Shown piece after piece: positions 8,398 through 15,847 of a DNA stretch of 64,000 nucleotides (within the stretch, counting starts at the first letter, position 1; each line of letters begins with the position of its first letter). The notes under the pieces were generated by a model. The model was given only the letters and a program-made list of their open reading frames with translations. It was not told the origin of the DNA and did not search any database. The position numbers and the translations under genes are program-made. The DNA lies in the NCBI RefSeq assembly GCF_009811555.1, contig NZ_BLIN01000005.1:3357501-3421500 (forward strand), read 5' to 3'. The DNA is from Streptomyces caniferus (GTDB taxonomy: Bacteria; Actinomycetota; Actinomycetes; Streptomycetales; Streptomycetaceae).

Positions 8398-8708
8398 CAG
8401 GCACCGCCCCCGAAGCCGCGCGCGGTCTCCTCTTCGTTGGCGTCGTAGTTGTCGGCGGAGCCGCGGACCCCGTCGGCGATGGACCGCAGCATCTCGCCGG
8501 CCCCTTCGAGGTCCTTGCCCGACTGGTCCTTCTGCTCGATGTAGTCGGCCCTCAGGCCGTTCGCCTCGGGCAGCTGCCCGAACACTCCGTCCGACAGATC
8601 CAGCCCGGCCGTCCGCTGCCGGATCCTGTCGATCCGGTCGGCAGCGCTCTCCGCCGCACGGGCGTAGCGGCGCAACGCCTCGCTCTCGACATCGGTGCCC
8701 TGACCCAT
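8397..8708 (-). CDS. EspC/WXG100-like small type VII secretion substrate
   Basis: 103 residues, predicted all-helical. It opens MGQGTDVESEALRRYARAAE with heptad-like spacing through residue 45. The C-terminal part GEMLRSIADGVRGSADNYDA followed by NEEE contains YxxxE (Y-D-A-N-E), the YxxxD/E general secretion signal of ESX substrates. Length and composition fit the EspC family rather than classical WXG100, since no WXG turn is present. The start at 8708 has GGGGGAG two bases upstream; an upstream in-frame ATG at 8759 is less likely. No secretion ATPase is encoded next to it. Confidence 0.78.
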   Translation of the reverse strand: MGQGTDVESEALRRYARAAESAADRIDRIRQRTAGLDLSDGVFGQLPEANGLRADYIEQKDQSGKDLEGAGEMLRSIADGVRGSADNYDANEEETARGFGGGA

Positions 8709-8916
8709 TACTCCCCCGTTGCCTCGCCATTGCCGACGCTTTGCCGAGCAATGACACACCGAAGGTCAAGGATTCGTCAAACACTTCTGGGGCATGCACC
8801 TGTCCCCCGGAGGCAATCCCTCATACCGACCTGAACCCCTCATCGGGTGAGAATCCCGCAAAAAGCTCGGCCCTGAAATGGCCCGACCCTCGGGAAAAAC
8901 GCGCCCACACACGACT

Positions 8917-8949
8917 CAGGCCCCGCCGTCTCTGGGACGGCGGGGCCTG
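8917..8949 (-). terminator. Hairpin terminator after ssrA
   Basis: Perfect 14-bp stem (CAGGCCCCGCCGTC with its complement) and 5-base loop, 19 bases beyond the tmRNA 3' end on the minus strand. There is no strong U tract. Confidence 0.7.
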
Positions 8950-8967
8950 GGCCTCACATGGGATGAG

Positions 8968-9334
8968 TGGAGATGGCGGGAATCGAACCCGCGTCCAACG
9001 GTGCGGAATCAGGGCTTCTCCGAGTGCAGTTCGCTGCGATTTTCTCGGCCCCGGAGATCACGCGAACAAGTCTCCGACGGGCTCAGCCACTGTTTGATTT
9101 CCTTCTAAACCCCGTGACCGGGTCTAGAAGTTTAGTCCCCTAGCTGATGCCAGGATCCGGGTCGGGAACAGCCCCGGGCTGACACTTCGCAAGTCGCTAC
9201 TTAGGCAGCGAGGGCGAAGGAATCGCGCTTGGTATTGGCGATTATTGGTTGCGACATATGGTTAACGAGATCATTGCCGCTTCCTCGACTCGCTTCCCCT
9301 GCTTCGACATCCGCTGTCGAAACCGATCATCCCC
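8968..9334 (-). ncRNA. ssrA: Transfer-messenger RNA (tmRNA)
   Basis: About 367 nt, read on the minus strand. The 5' end GGGGAUGAUCGGUUUCGACA pairs with the 3' end CAUCUCC-A to form the acceptor stem, with one G-U. CCA is not encoded. The T arm GCGGGUUCGAUUCCCGC is intact. The tag frame at 9239-9201 reads ANTKRDSFALAA then UAA. It rescues stalled ribosomes by trans-translation together with SmpB, whose gene is just upstream. The tag is 12 residues; the S. coelicolor tag as I recall it is ANTKRDSSQQAFALAA, four longer. Confidence 0.96.
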
Positions 9335-9358
9335 ATGTTGATTTATCAAGGTGGTACC

Positions 9359-9379
9359 CACACCCCTCGCGGGGGTGTG
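9359..9379. terminator. 8-bp GC hairpin between smpB and ssrA
   Basis: CACACCCC, loop TCGCG, GGGGTGTG. On the minus strand it lies 80 bases after the smpB stop and 25 bases before the tmRNA 5' end, where the ssrA -35 region should be. It may end smpB transcripts or regulate ssrA. A GATAAAT patch at about -13 to -7 is the likely ssrA -10. Confidence 0.45.
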
Positions 9380-9458
9380 CTCCCATCGTACGGGAACAAC
9401 GCGGGCCGTTGCCAGCGTATTCCCGGCTGACCGGCCGGAACGGGCCCGTCGGGGCAGA

Positions 9459-9956
9459 TCAGGCCCGCTGCCGGCGCCGCGCCGCGGAGATCGCCCGGTC
9501 CGTCTCCCGGCGGTCCTGCTGCTCGCGGAGCGTCTGCCGCTTGTCGTACTCCTTCTTGCCCTTGGCCAGGGCGATCTCGACCTTGGCCCGGCCGTCCTTG
9601 AAATAGAGCGCCAGCGGCACGATCGTGTGCCCCGACTCCTGGCTCTTGGACTCCAGCTTGTCGATCTCCACGCGGTGCATCAGCAGCTTCCGCTTGCGCC
9701 GCGCGCTGTGGTTCGTCCAGGTGCCCTGGGCGTATTCGGGGATGTGTACGTTGTGCAGCCAGGCCTCGCCCCGGTCGATCTGGATGAAGCCGTCCACCAG
9801 CGATGCCCGGCCCTGCCGCAGCGACTTCACCTCGGTGCCGGTCAGCACCAGGCCGCACTCGTAGGTGTCCAGGATGAGGTAGTCGTGCCGCGCCTTCTTG
9901 TGCTGCGCCACGAGCTTGCGCCCGGGAGTCTTGTCCTTGCCCTTGTCCTTAGCCAT
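9459..9956 (-). CDS. smpB: SsrA-binding protein SmpB
   Basis: 165 residues. It binds the tRNA-like domain of tmRNA and brings it to stalled ribosomes. The OB-fold core begins [20 protein letters not shown], with the family signature [18 protein letters not shown]. The basic C-terminal tail [19 protein letters not shown] followed by ETDRAIS is the segment that enters the empty mRNA channel. The stop is about 125 bases upstream of the tmRNA 5' end, the common smpB-ssrA neighbourhood. The S41 protease gene ends 18 bases upstream, suggesting co-transcription. Confidence 0.97.
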   Translation of the reverse strand: MAKDKGKDKTPGRKLVAQHKKARHDYLILDTYECGLVLTGTEVKSLRQGRASLVDGFIQIDRGEAWLHNVHIPEYAQGTWTNHSARRKRKLLMHRVEIDKLESKSQESGHTIVPLALYFKDGRAKVEIALAKGKKEYDKRQTLREQQDRRETDRAISAARRRQRA

Positions 9957-9974
9957 AGTGCGGCCATTTTCGCA

Positions 9975-11192
9975 CTATGCACCGCCCCCGAGGCCACTCA
10001 ATACTGTGCGGGCCCGTTTCTCCGCGCCGGACCCGACGACGACGTCGGGCGTCAGGCCGGCGCCGTCGACGTTCCGGCCGGCCGGGGTGCGGTAGTGGCC
10101 GACGGTCAGCTCGGCGACCGAACCGTCCGGCAGCTCGCTGGGCATCTGCACCGAGCCCTTGCCGAAGGTCCGGGAGCCCACCACGAGCGCCCGCCCCCGG
10201 TCCTGGAGCGCGCCGGACAGCAGCTCGGCGGCGCTCATCGTGCCGCCGTCGACGAGGACGACCAGCGGGAGGCGGGTGTTGCCGCCGCGCCGGGCGTACA
10301 GCGCGCGCTGGCTGCCGCGTACGTCGTACGTCGCGACCAGACCGCCGTCGAGGAAGGCGGACGCGGTGGCCACCGCCTCGGTGACCAGGCCGCCGGTGTT
10401 GCCCCGCAGGTCGAGCAGCATGCCGCCCTCCGGGGAGGCCCGGCGCACCGCCCGGCGGACCGCCGCGCCGGTGCCCTTGGCGAACGCGGCGATCTTGACG
10501 CGGGTCGGGCCGTGCGCACCGGCGGGACGGTCGATGACGACGTTCCGGGATCTCAGCCGGGTGCGGTGCAAGGTGGCCGACCAGCGGCGGGTGCCGCGCT
10601 GCAGGTCCAGCGTCACGGGGGTGCCGACGGCGGCGGGACCGCGGGTCCCGCCGGAGGCGGCGCCGCGCAGCCGGGCGACGACGTCGGTGACTGGTGCGCC
10701 CCGGGACGGGCGGCCGTCGACCGCGCGCAGCCGGTCGCCCACGGCGATGCCGGCCCGTGCGGCGGGGCCGCCGGGCTGGACCCGGGACACCTCGATCCGG
10801 CCGTGCGGCACCTGCCGCACCCAGAGCCCGACACCGACATAGGCGCCGTCCAACTGCGCCTGGAAGTCCTTGAACTCGCCCGGACTGTAGATCGTCGACC
10901 AGCGGTCGCCGCTGCGGCTGACGACGTCGGCGGCGGCCTGGGCACCGGACTTGCCGTCCGCGACGGCCTCGGAAGCGGCCCGCTCGACGGCCGCACGGTC
11001 CGCGGTGGCGGCGTCGGGGGCGTGCGCTCCGACCGCCGTGGCGTCGTGGGCAGGCCGCTCGGCCGCGCCCTGTGTCCGGTCGCTCCACGTGCCGGTCGCA
11101 GCGCCCGTGGCGAGCACGCTCGCCAGGAACAACGTCAGGGCCGCCCCGCGGCGAATGCGGCGGGGCCGGTCGTACGAACACGGGCCCGGCAT
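9975..11192 (-). CDS. S41-family C-terminal processing protease
   Basis: 405 residues. An N-terminal basic stretch followed by LTLFLASVLATGAATG is a signal peptide or membrane anchor, so the protease acts outside the membrane. A PDZ domain lies at about 130-215 (VSRVQPGGPAARAGIAVGDR). The catalytic Ser is S320 in GGTMSAAELLSG, and the Lys is K345 in GSRTFGKGSVQ; the 25-residue spacing matches the Ser/Lys dyad of the tail-specific proteases. The start at 11192 (MPGPCSYD) is preferred over one 24 codons further up, which would run into the ftsX terminator hairpin. It lies between ftsX and smpB. Confidence 0.92.
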   Translation of the reverse strand: MPGPCSYDRPRRIRRGAALTLFLASVLATGAATGTWSDRTQGAAERPAHDATAVGAHAPDAATADRAAVERAASEAVADGKSGAQAAADVVSRSGDRWSTIYSPGEFKDFQAQLDGAYVGVGLWVRQVPHGRIEVSRVQPGGPAARAGIAVGDRLRAVDGRPSRGAPVTDVVARLRGAASGGTRGPAAVGTPVTLDLQRGTRRWSATLHRTRLRSRNVVIDRPAGAHGPTRVKIAAFAKGTGAAVRRAVRRASPEGGMLLDLRGNTGGLVTEAVATASAFLDGGLVATYDVRGSQRALYARRGGNTRLPLVVLVDGGTMSAAELLSGALQDRGRALVVGSRTFGKGSVQMPSELPDGSVAELTVGHYRTPAGRNVDGAGLTPDVVVGSGAEKRARTVLSGLGGGA

Positions 11193-11215
11193 GCCGGTGA
11201 GTCTAGGGGACAAAA

Positions 11216-11249
11216 GGGCGCCGTACGGCTGGTTGACCGTACGGCGCCC
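11216..11249 (-). terminator. Rho-independent terminator of ftsEX
   Basis: Perfect 13-bp stem GGGCGCCGTACGG/CCGTACGGCGCCC with an 8-base loop. On the minus strand it is followed directly by TTTTG. It begins 12 bases after the ftsX stop. Confidence 0.9.
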
Positions 11250-11260
11250 CTTGGCAAAGC

Positions 11261-12175
11261 TCACACCTTGAGGTACTTGCGCAACGCGAAGAACGCGGCG
11301 AGCGCGGGCATCAACAGCCCGATCAGGAGGACCAGCGGGAGGACCGCGGCCACCGAGTCCCAGCCGATGAAGTTGATCACCTGGATCTTCTTCGCCAGCC
11401 AGTTGTTGACGAGGACGTACTTGCCGCCGACGATCAGCACACAGGCGAAGGCGGCGCCGAGCAGGCCCGCGATGGCGGCTTCCAGGATGAACGGCATCTG
11501 GATGTAGAAGCTCGACGCTCCCACCAGCCGCATGATCCCGGTCTCCCGCCGACGGCTGAACGCCGACACCCGCACGGTGTTGACGATCAGCATCAGCGCA
11601 ACGACGAGCATCAGCCCCATCACGACCAGCGCGGCGATGTTCATGCCGTTGAGGAGGTTGAACAGCGGCTCGACGGTGTCCCGTTGGTCCTGCACCTCCT
11701 GGACGCCGGGCCGCTCGGAGAACGCCGACTTGATGACGGCGTACTTCGTCGGGTCCTTGAGCTTGACGCGGAAGGACTCCGGAAGCTGGTCGGGCGTGAC
11801 CAGCCCGGCCACGGGGGTGTCGCCGAACTGCTCCTTGTAGTGCTTGTACGCCTGGTCGCTGGACTCGTAGACCACCGGCTTCTGGACGATCGGCAGCCGG
11901 TCCAGCTCGGCCTTGATGTCGTCCTTCTGCTGCTGGGTGGCGGCGCCCTTGGCGCAGTTGGCACCGGAGTCGGCGTCGTTCTTGTTGCAGAAGAAGATGG
12001 AGACGTTGACCTTGTCGTACCAGTAGCCCTTCATCGTGCTGACCTGGTCGCGCATCAGCAGCGAGGCGCCGAACAGGCCCAGCGAGAGGGCTACGGAGAC
12101 GATGACGGCGAAGGTCATCGTGAGGTTTCGGCGGAGACCGACGCCGATCTCCGACAGGACGAACTGGGCGCGCAT
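11261..12175 (-). CDS. ftsX: Cell division ABC transporter permease FtsX
   Basis: 304 residues. FtsX with FtsE couples cytoplasmic ATP hydrolysis to activation of peptidoglycan hydrolases at the division site. One N-terminal TM helix (about 20-45, MTFAVIVSVALSLGLFGASL) is followed by an extracellular domain of about 120 residues with two cysteines (CNKNDADSGANC), then three C-terminal TM helices. The conserved VRVSAFSRRRETGIMRLVGA before TM3 is the FtsX coupling region. It begins nine bases after the ftsE stop, and the operon ends in a strong terminator. Confidence 0.97.
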   Translation of the reverse strand: MRAQFVLSEIGVGLRRNLTMTFAVIVSVALSLGLFGASLLMRDQVSTMKGYWYDKVNVSIFFCNKNDADSGANCAKGAATQQQKDDIKAELDRLPIVQKPVVYESSDQAYKHYKEQFGDTPVAGLVTPDQLPESFRVKLKDPTKYAVIKSAFSERPGVQEVQDQRDTVEPLFNLLNGMNIAALVVMGLMLVVALMLIVNTVRVSAFSRRRETGIMRLVGASSFYIQMPFILEAAIAGLLGAAFACVLIVGGKYVLVNNWLAKKIQVINFIGWDSVAAVLPLVLLIGLLMPALAAFFALRKYLKV

Positions 12176-12184
12176 GGCGTCCTT

Positions 12185-12874
12185 TCAGTGCTGGTAGCCG
12201 TACACGCCGCGCGACTGGTCGCGTACGAGCCGGCCCTTCTCGAGTTCCATGACCCGCTTGCGCATCTGGTCGACGATCTGCTGGTCGTGGGTGGCCATGA
12301 CCACCGTCGTACCGGTCCGGTTGATCCGGTCCAGCAGCTTCATGATGCCGACCGAGGTCTGCGGGTCGAGGTTGCCGGTGGGCTCGTCCGCGATGAGCAG
12401 CATCGGGCGGTTGACGAAGGCCCGGGCGATGGCGACGCGCTGCTGCTCACCACCGGAGAGCTCACCCGGCATGCGGTCCTCTTTGCCGCCGAGACCGACG
12501 AGTTCGAGAACCTCGGGAACCGTCTTGCGGATCTGGCCGCGCGGCTTGCCGATCACCTCGAGGGCGAAGGCGACGTTCTCCCCCACGGTCTTGTTGGGGA
12601 GCAGTCGGAAGTCCTGGAAGACCGTGCCCACCTGGCGCCGCATCTGCGGGACCTTCCAGTTGGAGAGCTTCCCGAGGTCCTTGCCGAGGACGTGCACATG
12701 GCCGTGGCTGGCGCGCTCCTCGCGCAGCAGCAGCCTCAGGAAGGTGGACTTACCGGAGCCCGAGGACCCCACCAGGAAGACGAACTCGCCGCGCTCGATC
12801 TCGAGCGAGACGTCCCTGAGTGCAGGGCGGTTCTGCTTCGGGTAAGTCTTGGAGACGTTGTCGAATCGGATCAC
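12185..12874 (-). CDS. ftsE: Cell division ATP-binding protein FtsE
   Basis: 229 residues from GTG 12874, giving the normal FtsE N-terminus [20 protein letters not shown]. Walker A is GSSGSGKST, the signature [14 protein letters not shown], and Walker [13 protein letters not shown], followed by the H-loop ATHD. It is the cytoplasmic ATPase partner of FtsX. An open frame runs upstream to 13354, but that extension is Arg/His-rich and lies over the divergent promoter, so it is rejected. Confidence 0.97.
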   Translation of the reverse strand: MIRFDNVSKTYPKQNRPALRDVSLEIERGEFVFLVGSSGSGKSTFLRLLLREERASHGHVHVLGKDLGKLSNWKVPQMRRQVGTVFQDFRLLPNKTVGENVAFALEVIGKPRGQIRKTVPEVLELVGLGGKEDRMPGELSGGEQQRVAIARAFVNRPMLLIADEPTGNLDPQTSVGIMKLLDRINRTGTTVVMATHDQQIVDQMRKRVMELEKGRLVRDQSRGVYGYQH

Positions 12875-13123
12875 TGATGCACCACGGTCGACCTGAATAG
12901 GGGCACGGTTGCCGAGTTGCGGCTCCCGTCGGTGTGCGTGACCATACGCGAACCTCGCACGGCGGCGCAGTCGGCGTAGGGGGTTGGTGCGTTTATTCAC
13001 GGCACCTACGGGACAAAAGGCGCACAATCCCGCGGGACGCGCCGTTCCGGCGATGAGCTGGCACAGTGGAAGAGGGAACCAAGGCACCCTCCGGTGCGTT
13101 GGTGCAGTGGAGAAGGAGGTCGC

Positions 13124-13318
13124 ATGACGTACGACCGACTGGTGTGCGCCAACTGCGCGGCCCCTGTGAGCGAGGGCCGCTGCCCCGTGTGCCGGGCGAG
13201 CAGAGAACGTCTTCAGCAGCAAGCGGGCGGTGTCTTCGCCCAGCTCAGCCCTGCGATGCTGGTGGCGCTGATGATCGTGTTGATCGCGGTGTCCGTACTG
13301 CTCCACCAGGCCGTCTGA
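13124..13318 (+). CDS. Small zinc-ribbon, single-TM membrane protein
   Basis: 64 residues. The N-terminus has CxxC (C8, C11) and a second CxxC (C20, C23), [20 protein letters not shown], a small zinc ribbon. Residues about 41-62 ([19 protein letters not shown]) form one TM helix. GGAGG lies five bases before the ATG at 13124. Function unknown. It is divergent from ftsE with a shared 250-base promoter region, and its strong terminator faces the LAETG gene. The size and layout recur in Streptomyces beside ftsEX as far as I recall. Confidence 0.82.
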   Translation: MTYDRLVCANCAAPVSEGRCPVCRASRERLQQQAGGVFAQLSPAMLVALMIVLIAVSVLLHQAV

Positions 13319-13365
13319 CACCCGTACGAGGCTTTTCCCGGCTGCGGCGGTCACGCCGACGCCGA

Positions 13366-13397
13366 GGGGCCCGGGACGCGCATGCGTCCCGGGCCCC
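13366..13397 (+). terminator. Terminator of the small zinc-ribbon gene
   Basis: 14-bp perfect stem (GGGGCCCGGGACGC and complement), loop GCAT, followed by TTTG on the plus strand. It lies between convergent genes. Confidence 0.85.
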
Positions 13398-13418
13398 TTT
13401 GCGCGCTACACCTCAGCG

Positions 13419-14252
13419 TCAGGCCGCTGCGGCGCCGCCGCCGTTCTTGTTGACCAGACGGGGCAGCATACGGAAGCCCACACCGCCCGCGATCATCGTC
13501 GCGGCGCCGATCAGCAGGAAGGTGGTGCCGGAGGAACCGGTCTCCGCCAGCTCACCGCCCTTGGCCTGCTGCTTTGCCTTGCCGGGCGTGTCAGCGATCT
13601 GCTCCTTGCCCTGACCGGGCTGCTCGATCGGCTTGGTGCCCTCGTTGTCGGTGCCGGTGCCGGTGCTGGAGTTGCCACCGGTGCTGGGACCGCCGGTGGA
13701 GTCGTCGCCACCGGTCGTGCTGCCGGACTGACCGCCGGTGGTCTCGTCGCCACCGGTCGTGCTGCCGGACTGGCCACCGGTGGTCTCGTCACCGCCCGTC
13801 GTGCTGCCGGACTGACCGCCGGTGGTCTCGTCGCCACCGGTCGTGCTGCCGGACTGGCCACCGGTGGTCTCGTCACCGCCCGTCGTGCTGCCGGACTGAC
13901 CGCCGGTGGTCTCGTCGCCACCGGTGCCACCGGTGCTGTCGTCACCACCGATACCGCCGGTGCTGTCGTCACCGCCGATCTCACCGCCGGTGCTGTCGTC
14001 GCCACCGATCTCGCCGCCGACCTGACCGCTGGAGTCGCCGCCGGTCGAGGAGTCACCACCGGAGGAGTCACCGCCGGAGTCGCCGCCGCCGATGATCCCG
14101 CCGATAATGCCGCCGATGATGCCGCCGTCCTGGCCCGGGGTCTCACCCGGGCTGGCCGCGGAAGCAGCGCCGGCCGCGGTGAGCGACGCACCGGCCGCAA
14201 TCACTGCGCCGGCCGCAATGCGCGCTACGCGCAGCCGCGTCTTCTTCGTCAT
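13419..14252 (-). CDS. LAETG sortase-anchored surface protein with Gly/Thr repeats
   Basis: 277 residues. A signal peptide covers about 1-32 (AGAVIAAGASLTAAGAASA). A low-complexity Gly/Asp/Ser/Thr region occupies 42-195. A sorting signal LAETG at 235-239 is followed by a hydrophobic stretch (TTFLLIGAATMIAGGVGF) and RLVNKN. LAxTG is the motif used by Streptomyces class E sortases, so the protein should be linked to peptidoglycan. The repeat region has GGII units, GGDDSTGG units, then five 14-residue GGDETTGGQSGSTT copies (111-180). No catalytic domain is present, so it is likely a stalk or surface-layer component. Function unknown. Confidence 0.87.
   Translation of the reverse strand: MTKKTRLRVARIAAGAVIAAGASLTAAGAASAASPGETPGQDGGIIGGIIGGIIGGGDSGGDSSGGDSSTGGDSSGQVGGEIGGDDSTGGEIGGDDSTGGIGGDDSTGGTGGDETTGGQSGSTTGGDETTGGQSGSTTGGDETTGGQSGSTTGGDETTGGQSGSTTGGDETTGGQSGSTTGGDDSTGGPSTGGNSSTGTGTDNEGTKPIEQPGQGKEQIADTPGKAKQQAKGGELAETGSSGTTFLLIGAATMIAGGVGFRMLPRLVNKNGGGAAAA
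13713..13922 (-). repeat. Five 42-bp tandem repeats alternating in an 84-bp pattern
   Basis: Each 42-bp unit encodes GGDETTGGQSGSTT. At DNA level two synonymous variants alternate (GACTGACCGCCGGT versus GACTGGCCACCGGT with GTCGCCACC versus GTCACCGCC), giving A-B-A-B-A. This suggests the 84-bp dimer is the unit that was copied most recently. Confidence 0.85.
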
Positions 14253-14573
14253 GTACTGCTACCCCCAGTAGCTGAACTCGTCATTGGAGCACCGTTGCGC
14301 GGGGCGACGAGCCGATGTCGGGGTGCACGAGCTTCGGTCCCGCCCTGCGGCAGACCGCTCAATTCCCCGTTCCTACACGCGCCCCAGACATACGCATGCC
14401 GCGCTCAGCCTTCCCAGTTCGGCCATCATCGTCAAGGTCGAATAAAGTCCCGATGCCCGAATTGCCAAGCGGTGGGCGGTACATGGACATACGACTGTGA
14501 CCAAACCGCCACAGCAAAAACAACTGCCTCCCTGAAGGAGGCAGTTGTTTCACGTACGGAGCACGCGGATCCG
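14253..14573. other. Intergenic region, LAETG gene promoter side and prfB terminator
   Basis: 321 bases without a gene. The upper end carries the prfB terminator; the rest is upstream of the LAETG gene. The stretch is less GC-rich (CGAATAAAGTCCCGATG near 14440). No open frame has Streptomyces-like codon use. Confidence 0.6.
14518..14550 (-). terminator. Rho-independent terminator of prfB
   Basis: 14-bp perfect stem AAACAACTGCCTCC/GGAGGCAGTTGTTT with a 5-base loop. On the minus strand it runs into TTTTTG. It starts 24 bases after the prfB stop. Confidence 0.93.
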
Positions 14574-15680
14574 CTACTTCTCCTGCTGCTTGCGCCAGCG
14601 GATGCCGGCCTCCAGGAAGCCGTCGATGTCGCCGTCCAGCACACCGGTGGGGTTGCCGACCTCGAACTCGGTCCGCAGGTCCTTGACCATCTGGTACGGG
14701 TGCAGGACGTAGGAACGCATCTGGTTGCCCCAGGAGTTGCCGCCGTCGCCCTTGAGCGCGTCCATCTTGGCCTGCTCCTCCTGGCGGCGGCGCTCGAGGA
14801 GCTTGGCCTGGAGGACGTTCATCGCGGTCGCCTTGTTCTGGATCTGCGAGCGCTCGTTCTGGCAGGAGACGACGATGCCGGTGGGGATGTGCGTCAGCCG
14901 GACCGCGGAGTCGGTGGTGTTGACGCCCTGGCCGCCGGGGCCGGAGGAGCGGTAGACGTCGACCCGCAGCTCGGACTCGTCGATCTCGATGTGGTCGGTC
15001 TGCTCGACGACGGGCAGCACCTCGACACCGGCGAACGACGTCTGGCGGCGGCCCTGGTTGTCGAACGGCGAGATGCGCACCAGGCGGTGCGTGCCCTGCT
15101 CGACGGAGAGGGTGCCGTAGGCGTACGGGACCTTGATGGCGAAGGTGGTCGACTTGATGCCGGCCTCTTCCGCGTACGAGGTCTCGTAGAGCTCGGTCTT
15201 GTAGCCGTGCCGCTCGGCCCAGCGCAGATACATGCGCTGCAGCTTCTCGGCGAAGTCGGCGGCGTCCACGCCACCGGCCTCGGCGCGGATGTTGACGACC
15301 GCCTCACGGGAGTCGTACTCGCCGGACAGGAGGGTGCGGACCTCCAGCTCGTCGACCGCCTTGCGGACGGCGGTGAGCTCGTCCTCGGCCTCGGCCCTGG
15401 CGTCCTCGTCGCCCTCGGCCTCGGCGAGCTCGAAGAGCACCTCGAGGTCGTCGACGCGGCCGCGCAGGTCCTCGGCCTTGCGCAGCTGGCCCTGGAGGTA
15501 GGACAGCCGACTGGTGATCTTCTGTGCGTTCTCCGGGTCGTCCCACAGGGACGGCGCCGCGGCCTGCTCCTCGAGCACGGCGACATCGGCCCTCATCTTG
15601 TCGAGGTCCAGGACGGCCTCGATCGACCCCATGGTCGAGGAGAGGGACTTCAGCTCTTCGGATACATCGACGACTGCCAC
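14574..15680 (-). CDS. prfB: Peptide chain release factor 2
   Basis: 368 residues. RF2 recognises UGA and UAA and triggers peptidyl-tRNA hydrolysis. The codon-recognition tripeptide SPF is in [20 protein letters not shown], and the catalytic GGQ is in [17 protein letters not shown] at about residues 248-250. The gene is read in one frame from GTG 15680, so the programmed +1 frameshift of many bacterial prfB genes is absent, as is usual in Streptomyces. A TAGGCT -10 ends six bases before the GTG, so the mRNA is probably leaderless. Confidence 0.97.
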   Translation of the reverse strand: MAVVDVSEELKSLSSTMGSIEAVLDLDKMRADVAVLEEQAAAPSLWDDPENAQKITSRLSYLQGQLRKAEDLRGRVDDLEVLFELAEAEGDEDARAEAEDELTAVRKAVDELEVRTLLSGEYDSREAVVNIRAEAGGVDAADFAEKLQRMYLRWAERHGYKTELYETSYAEEAGIKSTTFAIKVPYAYGTLSVEQGTHRLVRISPFDNQGRRQTSFAGVEVLPVVEQTDHIEIDESELRVDVYRSSGPGGQGVNTTDSAVRLTHIPTGIVVSCQNERSQIQNKATAMNVLQAKLLERRRQEEQAKMDALKGDGGNSWGNQMRSYVLHPYQMVKDLRTEFEVGNPTGVLDGDIDGFLEAGIRWRKQQEK

Positions 15681-15686
15681 GCACCC

Positions 15687-15709
15687 AGCCTAACGGCTGC
15701 CACCGTCAG
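15687..15709 (-). promoter_or_regulatory. Likely prfB promoter giving a leaderless mRNA
   Basis: On the minus strand: CTGACGGTG (15709-15701), eight bases, TAGGCT (15692-15687). Transcription should start at about 15680, the first base of the GTG start codon. The upstream nonamer resembles TTGTCAGTG at seven of nine positions. Confidence 0.5.
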
Positions 15710-15847
15710 CGTGACCCGGCCCCGGCAGGTCGGACCTGCCGGGTGCCCGCGCGGCCACCGTCCCCCGGCGGGCCGTCCGCCGCCCCGCACACCGGCCGGT
15801 GCCAGGTCGGGCGGCCGCCGCGGGGTGCGGTGACGTGCGGCGGGCCG

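Noticed and set aside
12875..13354. N-terminal extension of ftsE
   Set aside because: The extension is Arg/His-rich, overlaps a divergent gene with a good Shine-Dalgarno, and FtsE proteins start at the GTG at 12874.
13713..13922. Regular 42-bp repeats as a possible CRISPR array
   Set aside because: The units are contiguous, in frame, and without spacers. They encode a Gly/Thr stalk in a surface protein.
14574..15680. Programmed frameshift in prfB
   Set aside because: The gene is open in a single frame from GTG to stop with the usual RF2 length; no in-frame UGA or slippery site near codon 25.
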